From Schistosoma mansoni (Eukaryota; Platyhelminthes; Trematoda; Strigeidida; Schistosomatidae), in contig NC_031502.1 in NCBI RefSeq assembly GCF_000237925.1, forward strand, positions 45,148,215 to 45,212,214: DNA of 64,000 bases, given 5' to 3'. The notes below the pieces were generated by a model. The model saw only the letters and a list, made by a program, of their open reading frames with translations, searched no databases and was not told the origin of the DNA. This document shows positions 36,000 to 49,400 of this stretch, in pieces. The translations under genes were made by a program, and so were the position numbers. The stretch's first letter is position 1. The number at the start of each line of letters is the position of its first letter.

Positions 36000-36034
<35 letters not shown>

Positions 36035-36105
36035 CTCTTTATCCAATGCTCAATTTACTTGAAACCATCAAGTACAACCTTGATATTGATAACAATAAAC
36101 TCATT
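35700..36105. repeat. Third repeat family, copy split by TA tract and gap
   Basis: TCCGAATGAGTAGTAAAATT, TTCTGACATTTCGTGACTTA, GCCACTTCTTCAA, then TA repeats, a 200-N gap, more TA repeats, and CCAATGCTCAATTTACTTG with AGTACAACCTTGATATTGAT. Confidence 0.5.
35800..35999. other. Assembly gap of 200 N
   Basis: Flanked on both sides by TA repeats, so the tract is probably one long microsatellite of unknown size. Confidence 0.98.
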
Positions 36106-37849
36106 AATAATCGGATTTACAGTTTTGCTTGGATTAAACTCAAATTTTTGATGCAAATTTATGTATTACGCCATGAAATGTTAATTAAACCGTCTATTAT
36201 CTTTCTTATTCAGCAAGCAGCTTTGAAAGTGGTTCAGACACAAATTCACTACTATCGTTGTAAGTAACATACTAACAACATAAATCACTGATTGTTCCAG
36301 AATCAAGACTTTTCATTGACATATAAATCTAATAAATTCTTTGCTGAAAGACTATCCTAGTCTACTTCAACTTGGGTTGGAATAGATATTATTCGAACAC
36401 AGATATTATCATACAATGAAACATCAAATTGATAATAATCTTAAGTATATTTGTATAAATGAATTGTATAGATGGAAGATTACTGGCTATAATTTTGTCA
36501 ACTCTAAACGTTTATCCACTGTTCGAGATCTAAATAGACTACCAATATGCTTCACCAATGCCTTTGGTTTAATAGATGATAGGATCAAAATGGTAATATT
36601 CACATTAACTAAATTGTAAATTAAAGTAATCAGTAGTTACTTATTTCTAATGTGTATCGATATACGTTCATTGTATAGATGAAGGAAACATTTTTAAATA
36701 ATTTAAATAACAAATTATTCGTCTTGAAAACTAACTTCAAGATAAGAGCTTTACGTTCTGTATTTCATAGGGTATATAAACTGAAACACTTAGTGAATAA
36801 AGTGTTTAAACTGTAATATATCAGAAACTAGAACACCCTGGGAAACGTTGTTCAACTTGAGTTATTTCAAGGATTGCCACCAGACAAAGACACGACAAAA
36901 ACCTATTTCAAAGTTAATCAATTTAATACTGATATTATGATACTATAAACTTTAAAACTCGATTTCAACTTTGTTTAACTAACATATGCTGTAAGTTGTT
37001 TTCATTCATGAAAAACATTATTAATATCTGATTAGTCTGTTTACAATAATAGTACGGTTTTGAACCAATCACTAAAAAAGATTTAATACAGATTGATAGT
37101 AAGATCACATTTACTGCAATAAATAGTGTGCATTACATATTGTTTAGCTATAAAATAATTAAATTCTTTAGGCTGGCTTATATCATAAATTGACTTTAGC
37201 TAGACATTCACTGAGAGATATCAAGCCTATGAAACTTGTTCGATCCTAACATAGAACTTCTTAGTAATAAAACACCTATCCCAACCATTTATCAAGTTAC
37301 TTTAATGCTTATAATTGTAGAATGATATCAGTAGAATCTTAAACGTCATGTTTTGTATAAATTTAGTGTTCATCAATTTTATTCGCTTTAACTTAAATAG
37401 TAAGAAATACATTAATTTGTGATTTGTTTTATTTATAATTGTTGAAATAAAGTGATGACAATACAATTTGGTTTAAGCTCATATCAACTTTGATCTAATG
37501 AAGGAAATAATGTATCGGATTACATTTCTAAAATTTTCTGAATGTTAATTATTTCTAGGGAAACGCCCTGAAATTCGCTTTTTTCATTAAAAGATTTCGA
37601 TTTCATGACTGTTTATTTTATTTGTTACATCACTCTAGTAATTATTGCGTTTTTCGTAATCATGATAATTACGTATTCTAGTCAAACTTACAATACTTTA
37701 CATTTATCTCACTGTTATCTATTTTTATAAATACAAACATTGTCTGGATTGTAGTGTCCAATGTAAGTGTAAGAAATGTCCTTCACTTAACCGAATTGAG
37801 AATGTTCATATCTAACTAAATCTATCAACAGATGATTTTAATTCTTAGT
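36106..37849. other. Intergenic, nothing firm
   Basis: Two short plus-strand frames (to 36267 and 36416-36619) follow the repeat at 35700-36105; they carry no recognisable domain and may belong to that repeat. Confidence 0.4.
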
Positions 37850-38305
37850 AAAGGGTTGTGGAGGTTGTTGAGTTTCATTCAGACCATGAACCAACCTAAG
37901 GTAGACCACTATTCAGAACCTAGAAGCACTGGACGGCCATTTCTTCGTAGTATCGAATTCCATGGTAGTGCGCATCCATGACCCCACACGTGAGAATGCA
38001 ACCGACAACCTTTGGTCCCGTGACCAGTGAAGCTGAACTAGGTAAAGTATGAGACAGTTTACCCCACCAAATACGACGAATGACGCTGGGGCAATATGTG
38101 AAACTTATGAAAGTTAGACACTGATACCTTTCGATGCCGACTCAGTGTTCTGGAGGTTAAGCGTTAGCGTGCTGGTTCAAAGTTCTTGAGTTTGATTACC
38201 GCATCTGGGATGTGCACTGGCCAGGACAAAACGGCCGTTTAGCGCTTCTAGGTTCTATAATATTGATCTAGCTTAGATCGGTTCATGGTCTCAATTAAAT
38301 TATTT
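37850..38305. repeat. Second-family SINE, full layout, strongly diverged
   Basis: Inverted ends (CAGACCATGAACCAACCTAAG near 37890; CTTAGATCGGTTCATGGTCTC near 38270) and two hammerhead remnants, one facing each way, neither intact. Confidence 0.55.
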
Positions 38306-40260
38306 TAAGTGGATAACAGCCACAGATACCTCAGAAGGAATAACTAGATGATGGTTATTAAATCATTTTCTGTTCGCTAATATTAGGGATAGAGAAACAA
38401 AATCCTTACATTTTACTATTTACTATGCTTTAAATAATACAAAGAATGCTACGGAATAGACTTCGATATTAAAAAGCAATTCAAGTATTAAATGAACAGA
38501 ATTTACGAAACAGGTAAAATAGAATATAATGCACCGAGATACTGTTCCGATAAAGATAAACCCTACAGTTGGCATCGCGGAATCCTTTTGAGTGTAAAAC
38601 TGAGATTAGATATCATAACTAGTCTGTCGCTATTCCATAATTAATAAGCTGTAATAATAGCTTTTAATGCTTAAAACAAAGTGCAAATTAAGTTTTGTTG
38701 TATCGTAGTAGGACTTCATTCATTGAAACATATAAATTCCGCTCATACTGTGATCCTGATTAATATTACTGATACGAAGAGACTTTTTTCCAGTTGATCT
38801 GTATTCAGCACATATATCTAAAACATCTCATGCAGTCATGTTTCAAAAGTAAGCCGTACTAATGGCCAAATCATACATATAGCATTCAACTGTTAATCTG
38901 ATTGTTATATTAAAGTAAACGGACAGAAATGATTTAATAATATCGACATTAAACTAAAGGATCTTTAAGTAGTCTGAACAATGCATAAACTTTTATTTGT
39001 ATTTAACAAAGAAATTTACTTTTGTCACTTATTTGCATGCAAGAATTTAGAACTTTTATTCCTGTAATTATAAATACAAGTACACTTATATACTAGAAAT
39101 ATAAGAGGTCATATTTGTTAGCAAGACATTTGTCAAGTACCTGTTAATCTTAAAACACTTCAAGATGGGGACAAATATATTTATTTGTTTCATAATTGTG
39201 TCGTTTGATTCTCAGTATAATTGTTTGTTCAATTAACAGAAGACGAAATCTAGTAGGGTTCAGCAGGAGATTAAGAATCGGTTGAATGAATGATTATGCG
39301 TTTGAAAATTATTCACCATCACATAGTTTGGAAACCTTAAGATATCTCATTTAAGGATAGAGGTGAACTCATGAAATGACAATTGTTATAACACCTCCAA
39401 CAGGTAAATTCAAATCAATAAATATAACTTAATGAGGGATCAGTCTATCCTAGGATTTACCACAACCTATTAAAGCTTTAATTTCGTGTCATAAATTTTT
39501 TTATTGTTAGACTTCATCTGTACCTCTGAATATAGTGACTAAAAGATACCATTAATAAACCGCAACTTGGAACTTATTGGCTTTCTGTTTTTTCCAAGAT
39601 CCTGATTTCATTTTCCACACAATTACCTCAATGGACGGTTGTGACATTTTGTATTTACTCCCAACGAAAAATTTTTAGAGTATGACCATAAACAATAAAA
39701 AATGTAGTAATTGGTTTAAACGCTATTGAGATATATGACCAATATATCAAGGTTCACTCTTTATTTTACCCAAATATACAAAAATATAGCATTTTGAGAA
39801 ACAAATTATCGATAGCTGTAAACACGTTCGAGCTTGAATCTAAACTAGTAATAGAGGGATTATTAGATCTCATCGTTATCGAAAACGCAATCATTGCACA
39901 AATAATTAACTTTTGTATCCATTTTAAAGCAATAATAACTGTCTACATTGTTACTAAAATCATTATTATTATTAAGTCACAAGTTTAAGGAGTCCAGTGG
40001 GAAAAAAATCCAAGGTTTTTCATTGATTCGGGGGTGAGTGTGAGTAATCAGTTTAAATCATAGTTGTTTAAAGGTGTCATTTATTTGGTATCCATTTTCA
40101 GCCTTGATTTTGTTTTAATTAAATAGATCAGATTAATTGTTTTACTAAGAATAACCTATTACGTTTGACGATAAAAAGGTTAAAGACGTAAGCAACAGAT
40201 TTTGGAATTGATTTCTACATAATATTACTTGTATCAAAACATACTTATGCTTCTTTTTAT
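38306..40260. other. Upstream flank of opsin B
   Basis: AT-rich; no gene or repeat recognised. Promoter and possible leader exon of opsin B are expected here, but not located. Confidence 0.5.
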
Positions 40261-40302
40261 TTATTTATTGACAGATTATAAATTTTAATTACAACGGTCA
40301 TC
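40261..40302 (+). promoter_or_regulatory. 3' splice acceptor and 28-nt leader of opsin B
   Basis: TTTATTTATTGACAG ends at 40274; the exon then runs 28 nt to the ATG at 40303. This points to a 5' UTR intron or trans-splicing, so the promoter may lie well upstream. No TATA box or initiator could be picked out in this AT-rich flank. Confidence 0.6.
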
Positions 40303-40490
40303 ATGAAACAAAACCTAACATTTGCTACTCTTTGGCCAGATGATAATGATTTTGCGTCAATCGTTCATTCACATTGGCATAAATTTATTCAACCTGATCC
40401 ATTGTATTATTATCTAGTAGGAATTTATATTGGTATTGTTGGCATATTAGCAGTAATGGGAAATTCTTTGGTAATTACATTATTTCTTTT
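40303..40490 (+). CDS. Opsin B exon 1 (start codon, N-terminus, TM1)
   Basis: 188 nt to a GTAAGT donor, phase 2. N-terminal sequon N4-L-T6, then the conserved QPDPLYYYLVG before TM1 and GNSLVITLF with TM1 asparagine N54. Same length and phase as exon 1 of opsin A. Confidence 0.95.
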
Positions 40491-43400
40491 GTAAGTTTTT
40501 GTTCGAAAAATTCGTATTGAGTGTTAACTGATAAATCCACATTTAAACATAATAAAAATGTAGAAAATAGATTTAAATTATTGACACATGGATAACTTTT
40601 CATATGGTTATTAAATTAAGGAACTTTGATTGTGGTGAATTCAGTGAAATATTTTCTCTATATATAAAACTTACGTTCAAAAGTTAGAAATACGAAAATA
40701 ATTTCATACATTACCTGACACAAAACTTCCGTGTTTTGCATCCTATAAGAGTATTGCATACATTGAAACTGTGACTAATTTTATTCATTTAGTCTGTGTT
40801 AAAGCCTTAGTTCATTGTCCTCCAATTCGGCATGACACACTTCGTTTGAGATTTCTGTTTATTTATAAATATATACTGCTACGAGATTTTTTATGTTACA
40901 AAATAAAAACGTATTTTCCTTCCTTCGAATCGATGGTTGATTGCTTGAACGGCAGCTTTCGAAGAAATTACGTAATAGTCTCTTTCAGAGAACTAATTTA
41001 TCGGAATACTGTTTCTTCCAGTTAAAACCAAAAACGGGAAGTCAAGACTAATCGATAAGTCGTAAGATGGTAGAACCACACTAGACTAAGAGTGACTATT
41101 GTTCTTAACTTTTTTATTAATAAACAAATGAATCTATATTTAAGCTTTATAGTGTTCAGCGAAAGCTATACATTTTACTAATCAATCTGTAGTATAAATT
41201 GAGCAAAGAATCCTTTTATGTAATAAAAAATCTCTCACTGTATCTAATTTCAACTATATATTTCAGATGTAAACAATTACGAACACCACCAAATATGCTT
41301 ATAGTTAATTTAGCTATCTCTGATTTTTCTTTTGCACTTATCAATGGTTTCCCATTAAAAACAATCGCTGCATTTAATCACCGTTGGGGATGGGGTAAAT
41401 TGGGTGAGTAGAACTTTTACTTCCATTTATCTTATTTGCTTTTTGCAATTTTTACCATTTCAAATGTTAAAAACATTATTGGTGGTCTTTACATTTGTTT
41501 GATATATATAATTGTGTATAACTTCATTTCAATATAAGTGACGTTTGAATTAGTTAAATATATACAAAGATGGGAAAAACATCTACAGTAATTATTTTCG
41601 TGTAATCGAATCATAAATATTTTTTAAATGTTAAGTGTAGACCGAATAAAATTATCTTTCATTTGTGATCGAATGTCCAACCCAGTAGATGATGATGATG
41701 ATTATAAATGGGATAAAAACTCGTAGTGGCGCCTATAACACTACAGACTATCGATTACCATAGATTTTATTGCACAATGTATGGTAGGTTCAAAGATGTC
41801 AGAATAACTCGTCACATTAATTTCAAGTAAATAAATGATCTCATTTAAGTCGTACTTTATATTTTTATTCCAAAAAACGTATATATTATTCTATAGAGTA
41901 AACGAATATTTGTCCACTATACTGAAATCAGGTTCTGTAAATGGATAATTAATCATGATATAAATTGTAAAGTGTATTTTTAGTTTTGTAAAATTAAGAG
42001 TTTAAACACTTATTCTTCTGGAACCAGGCTGAGAAAGATAACCATATATTGTCTGTTCATTTCCTTACAAATGACTTCGTTAAACTGAAATAAAATGTTT
42101 TCAAGTAACAAAAAAATGGTGTTATTTCAAATCTTACTTGTGTTCATACACTGACAATCAATATGCATAAAATGTTTTTTTTCGTTTCTGAAGCTTGTGA
42201 GCTGTATGGATTTGCTGGTTCAATATTTGGATTTATTTCATTAACAACAATGGCCTTCATTGCTTTGGACAGATATTTAGTAATTGTACAACCTTTTGAA
42301 ACATTTTCTCGTATCACTTACGGGAAAGTTATAGTTATGATTTTTATCACATGGATCTGGTCAGCATTGTGGTCAATTCCACCATTTTTCGGTTATGGTT
42401 AGTTGATTATTGGTTGTTTTTGTTTTAAATAAGATGTTTATATTTGGAACTTATCAACATTCGTTAACCTATGGAAGAAATTTCTAAGGAAATATTTGGA
42501 TTTCAATTGAATTAACGTAACGGCGAAAAGTTTACATACTAACTATCGAAATAATGTTCGATTTAAATATAAAAGCCATTAACCATCAAACATTCTGTAT
42601 TTACTCATCAATGACTTGAAGTAGATTTTATAGCGGATTGTTAAGAAACGTGTATTCTTTTCATTATAATTGTGAATAACTCTGAATACGTTTCGCATAT
42701 ATGTTACAAACCTAAATTTAGTTGGTAAGATAATCATCTTAGAACTTCTTTTTCTGCTTCTGACTATAGGATTTCTAATTACAATATAGTTTGTCTTAAT
42801 GGATGTCTTTTCAAATAATTGAGAAAACATCTTCAATTTCTTTTAAGGAAGTATATTTTCACAGATAAAACAACAATAAATAAATTACTTCACAATACGT
42901 TGAACCACATATTTAACCGGTAATTTGGATAATCAAATAATCAGTATGGTCATAGAAATTATACCAAGAAAGTGAAACAGCTAAACATCGCAGTACCATT
43001 AGATTTATATTTCTCTACACATAGAGTGAATTCAGGGCTGGAACTTTAGTTATAGAATTATCTAGCGCTTACATAAGTTGAACGGAATAATATAAATAAT
43101 AAATTATCGTTTCTATGATAATCTTTCTAGAATGTTATCTTTGAAAATTGTGAAAAAATAAGAAAACACTATTTACAATGATACCTACTCGGTCACTGAG
43201 TCCTGGTAACCACTTGCTTTTGCAGTGGGCTGAAGTTTAAATTCACTTAGTATTGTTTGTTTGAATCTTCCCATTGATGTGTTAGGACTGCAACTGGTCA
43301 ATCTCTAATTGGCATTTGTACATACTGTGCATATTGTCTCGATATAGCCTAAATTCACAAGTATTGTAAGCAAAGATGGATAGTGGCTATAGGCTGTATC

Positions 43401-46400
43401 GAGGCAATATNNNNNNNNNNNNNNNNNNNNNNNNNNNNNNNNNNNNNNNNNNNNNNNNNNNNNNNNNNNNNNNNNNNNNNNNNNNNNNNNNNNNNNNNNN
43501 NNNNNNNNNNNNNNNNNNNNNNNNNNNNNNNNNNNNNNNNNNNNNNNNNNNNNNNNNNNNNNNNNNNNNNNNNNNNNNNNNNNNNNNNNNNNNNNNNNNN
43601 NNNNNNNNNNTTCACCTTACAATATTTGTTGCTCACCTTACAAATATTAATTAGACAATGATTATTGTGAAATGATAAGTTATAGGCAAACAAGACTGTT
43701 ATTCTGCAGGTAGCTTAATAAAGGTTCCACTAGAAATTATCAACAATGTTATTTACCTTGAATTGTAATTTTTTATAAAACCGAAATTCAAGAGGACCAG
43801 CCGTATTCAATCAAAATTTGATCATTAGTTTCTTAGCTTTATAGATAAGTTTTCACTCAAACACAAATTTAAATGAAACAATATATATATACTGTTGAAG
43901 TGTTAGATCTGAATCTGGAAATATGTTTGCTTAAATATTAACCATTTCTAAACATATTTCTAAGTATTATAAATTACCATAAAGAACAAGCTCTTAGTGT
44001 CCTTCACGTTCATTATTTTCCATTTAATTTTCAGACTTAGTAATTTTTTGATCTTAATATTTGTTATTCGTTTTCTTTTATTTCACATTCTACACAAATC
44101 ATTATACTGGACAATTTAATTCTTCAGGAAGTTATATACCCGAAGGTTTTCATACATCTTGTACTTTCGACTACCTATCAACTGACTTACCGAACTTAAT
44201 ATTTAATGCAGGATTATACATATTGGGATTTCTTTGTCCTGTATTTATTATAATCTTCAGTTATTATCAAATTGTTAAAACAGTTAGACTCAATGAATTA
44301 GAATTAATGAAAATGGCACAATCATTAGATTTACAAAATCCATCGGCTATGAAAACAGGTAAGTTGGATAATATTCAAGTATTATTAATTGAAATACTAA
44401 ACAATATATTTTTAGAAGCAACATATTTTACTGATTGTTTAAAAATCATGTATTTCTACATATATTTCATATATCTAACTGTTAGATCAAAGCTCTTTCA
44501 GTTATGAATTCGTTACCCTAGGATCACTGTTGTGATCAGTAAAACAAAAATTTCAAAGAAGCTATATGTACCGTTGAACAACATTATTCAAAATATCCGA
44601 AAGACAAATTCAATTAACCTCACCAATAAGCTATACTTCAATATTTTACTGAATTCAATGAAAACTTAAGTTGGAAATATGGCTTTTTGGAAAAAATGAT
44701 ACATTCATCTTAAACACTAATGTATGAATAAGAAAAATTACTGTACTATTGGTAAGAAGGAGTTAAAAAGGCTACTAATCTATAGGCATGATAGTTTTTA
44801 CCATGTTCGTCAAGTTATTCGTTCTCTATCATTTAATAAAAAAGTAAATGCAAATAGATTTACCTATAATATTAAATTTATGTATATTTATAGAAACTAC
44901 ATTGATACTAATCGTATCCGCTTTTGACCATTTATTATACTGGTTAATCATCCAAATGAATTACAGTGATCTTAATTTAACAGTGTTATTCACATTCAGA
45001 ACTAAGTTGAGTGGTTTAGTTCAATTAATATCAGAAACTAATATTAATGCTGACCTATTTGATTTGATACGAAATGATACAACATACAGATATTGACGAT
45101 TTATTTACCATCTTGTTCGACTTAGGATTATGGTAGTAATGACGACCAACACAATAGAAAATTGAAAATTTTTAAAAAAGACAAATAATGTGTTATTTTA
45201 TTATAAGAACTGGTTTGAAGTTTACTGATTCGATAAGGACTGACTGTCCCTTTGGTAGCTTCTTTAAACATTATCAACGTCAACAATAAGTAATCTGGTG
45301 GTGTGATAAAATAATTCAAGACCTTATAAACCTTACAAAATTAGTTTGAAAATTTTATTTTCAAACTAAATGGCTTCTTAAAGTATTACTGAAATTTCAC
45401 CTTATGACTTTTCAATTATTAGTTTATTTAATATCATCCATGCTTCCCCATGTCAGTCGGACTTCGGTCACTTTTAGTATGATAAGTCTTTGTCACAAAT
45501 AAGTATTCTGTTTTACTAGAAGAATAAATTCCACTTTGAGGTCACGAATGGCTGGTCTTCAGTTTTAGAAACTGAGAATTATAATTTTACTTGTAGTTCG
45601 TAAGCCAAATGTCTCATAAACTCTTTGTTGTTACTTTAATTTTTTCAGGTGATAAGAAGGCAGATATTGAAGCAGCTAAAACGTCTATTATTCTTGTTCT
45701 TCTCTATTTAATGTCATGGTCTCCATATGCCATTGTTTGTTTAATGACACTGATTGGAAGTAGAGATTCGTTAACTCCATTCCACTCTGAACTCCCTGTG
45801 CTATTTGCAAAAACATCTGCTGTATACAATCCTATTGTATATGCAGTCAAACATCCTAAATTTCGTATGGAAATCGAAAAACGTTTTCCATTTCTTATTT
45901 GTTGTTGCCCACCTAAACCAAAGGTATGTAAAACACGTTACAAGTTTATTATTTCTTTTTGTTATAACATAAAAATTTATTATTAAATATTTAAAACCTC
46001 CCCTCTGGGATATTTATTTGATAATTGTTTGTACTCTTGATATCTATAAATCTCATTTATTTTGTGGTGTGGTCTACTTATATCCATATAAGTAGTATAT
46101 GGTGTTGGTCAGACATAGAATGTATTTTGGCAGAAGTCCGATAAGGAAAGAACTGAAATAAAGCGCAATTGATAGGAAAATGCATAAACAATGGAATTAG
46201 AGAAGAAACAGTGAAGATTGAGACAATTGCTTGTTAATTTGCAAATTAACTGTTCATTGTATGGTTATCACAATTTAGTGAGATAGTCTGTAATTTTCGC
46301 TGCTCACTCAATTGTCCCCAACCAGTGTTCCGTTCACTACAATACTTCTGAAACCGGATTGTTTATCTCATTCACTAACTTCATTTGATGAATAAAACGA

Positions 46401-49400
46401 CTAATGATTATTCAATGCCACAATTTAAACAGCATTTGTTGAGTCAAAGTTTATTCATCTAAATAACCCCAACTAACACAATAACATTCTTGGAATTAAA
46501 TGCATACACTTCACTGATACATATTTGAATATATTTCCATATTCTACAAGCTTTTAGTGTACTAAATATAAGTAAGTTCTTTTATATGCGGTTACTTGTT
46601 AAAGTTGACGAAAGGTAACTATACTAGCCAAAAATATATCATAAACAATGCTTTCATATGAAGTGACAATTAACGTCATAAGAAATTTCTCATTGTTATG
46701 GTTGTCCATTTCCAGAAATTTTGTGGTCAATTTGTAAAACATCTACTAATTAAAACAATTAATTATATAATGTAGATTGATCTCTTATTGGTGTTATTAT
46801 ATTTAGTTATGCTTGTTATAGTGTTTATTTACAGTTGAAATCCTTTTTCTGAATGTATGAATGTGTTATTACATAATACCATATTGTTGTATACAATTAT
46901 TACATTTTCATATCACATAGGAACATTAAAACAACTGATCATTTTTGTTGATTACATAATGTATTTTTTGTTTTTTTCCAAGACTAAGATATATCAATAT
47001 TGAAACCACAGTAGTGTGCTAACAAACTTTTGATGACGAATTTATGTTGAAAAATTATTCGATGACTTTTAGTATGAAATTTTTCTAAAAGTGATTATTT
47101 ATACATTGAAGGTAGATGACTTAAGGTAAAATATGTTTTTGTAATTAGTCCTGACTTGTATTGACAATATATGTAATAGTTAATCAAACTCATAAATGTA
47201 TCTTATCAGATAGGCGCATATTAAAAAAAGGTTGATTTACTACATTTCAAAAGTTCACTTATTGATTTCTGATGTTTGTAGAAGCTAGTTTAATATTACT
47301 TTGATTGATGGATGTAAAATTAATTTCGAATGACTTGTACTGTACAATACTGTACTATACTTTCTTAATGTAATAGATAACACATGAGTACAGTGATTGA
47401 AATGAATTTCTCTCTTAATGAATAAAGTAAAATATTAAACCAGCTTCTGCAAATAGTTCTTAATATACTGATATTTTCCCGTTTCGTTTGCCAATCTTAC
47501 TTTCCGGATAAAGAAAACTTGTGAAGTCACGGATCAGTTGCTATAAGATCGAATTTTTTAATCAGTTGTCACTTAAGCTTATTCTCATAGAAGTCACATT
47601 TTATTTTAACTTTAAAGGTGTGATAAGTATACAATGCAGGTTCTTCTACCCAAAACATCGCCACTCAATTCTTTTGTAATTAGTTATATTTAGACCTGAA
47701 TCCACACAAACAGTGCTTTAATGGGTTATATAATGTTTTTACAGTGAGTAATTAGACATAAATTATTTTAGTAATTAGGTTTAGAATATATTAAAAGCTT
47801 GAGTTACGAATTAATAAACAAATTGAATATCTTTCAACACCCCATCCTAGGACTTTCTTCGATTCCATTTAAAAACATTATATTAACTTCTAATAACCCA
47901 ACTCAAGATAACTAGTTCGGAACAACAACAAAATAATGTAACCATGACCTTCAGTCAAACTTGTATTATGATTTTCTTAACTCAGCATTCAACAAATAAG
48001 AGTGGAAACTAAAACAGAAATTTTGTTTCAACATGTGGTGATTTATAGGACTTTTAATCTGTTCTTGGAAATCGACCATTGAAGATTTTACGACCAAAAA
48101 ATATTTTTTAAGTGATTCAAATATACATTTGGAGCATAAATGATTTCCTAACAAACCTATAAAAAAGGATTTTATTTTAACGATTTCTTTATTACCTATC
48201 ATTATTTTCAGTAGGCAGTTGTATTTTTTCCAAAGAAAACTGTCTAATGTACATAGTTTAAGTTCATTGTGAACAAAATCGATATAGAGAAGAACTAGAT
48301 GCATATTTTGTAAACTTTTGTGCTAACTGATACAGAGTTATGAATACAGATCAATGATATTCGGTATTAAATGTCATCAGAGTGAAGAAAGGAAATACAA
48401 GGCTCAGCTTCAAACAAATTTAAAAACGACTCACATTTTTTCTACTTTCTGAACAAATAAATTAGCTCAATTTGGAATGGCTTAAAATATCCGGTTGATA
48501 TTATTTTTTCACTGGAATTCGATTAGTCTCAGTTGACATGTGGGCACCCTGTGCAGCTTTCTTCAATATAACCTCATTCCATCTATTCTATATAAATAAA
48601 CATCAATCTTTACTGTGCTTAATACAATATTTTGTGTCTTCTTGTAATGATTTTCAGTTCAAATTTAAATGAATTCATTTTATTCCACAAACCATAACAT
48701 TCTTACTTTGTCAACCTTAAAAATGAATGTATATTTCATGTTCTATACTATAAAGATGGTTCAAAATATAACCGTTTGTTGGTCCGTAAATCTTAGTAAA
48801 AATGACTATAATAAATATCTATAAAATGATAAATACGTAGTTTCATTGATGAATATATTTTTCCTGAATTTCATAAAACAATATGACCATCCTTTATATT
48901 TGTAGATCACTATAATATCTACCTCTTAATTATCATATTTGAAAAAAAACAAATGCATCACATTGAGAATAAGCATGTTCATCATCTAGTTAATCCCTTA
49001 TAATGACCCGATTTTATATTTTGCCCACATATATATCTATATATATCATTCAAACTAAGGGTGTAATAATATTTTTAGTTGCTATGCCATACTTAAACAC
49101 TCAACTATACACTTAAAACTTTCTACAGTTTTGTCCGATGTAAAAAAAAAAAAAGAAAACAAAATCATTATAATACCTTTACATAAATCTATACGTTTAT
49201 AACTTACATTTTTAATCTGTTAACATAATAATGTTTTGATGTAGGTTAGTTCTATGAGCTGGATGGTTTGGTCGTGAAGCTTTCATCGACCTTCTGAACG
49301 ACATCATCAACACAAACTTCTGGTAAACTTCTATCCAAAGTCTGTGCTGATGATGTCGTTCAGAAGGACGATGAAAGCTCCACGACCAAACCATCCAGCT

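Noticed and set aside
36046-36267. 73-codon plus-strand frame
   Set aside because: Its start is repeat-family sequence and it has no recognisable domain.
44724-45096. Overlapping plus-strand frames in opsin B intron 4
   Set aside because: Hydrophobic by AT-rich chance; no acceptor and donor in a phase fitting the opsin.
47966-48304. 112-codon minus-strand frame in opsin B intron 5
   Set aside because: No domain, no start context, AT-rich codon use; a chance open frame is likely in 64 kb.
49212-49394. 60-codon frame with a basic composition
   Set aside because: Lies entirely within the fold-back repeat.
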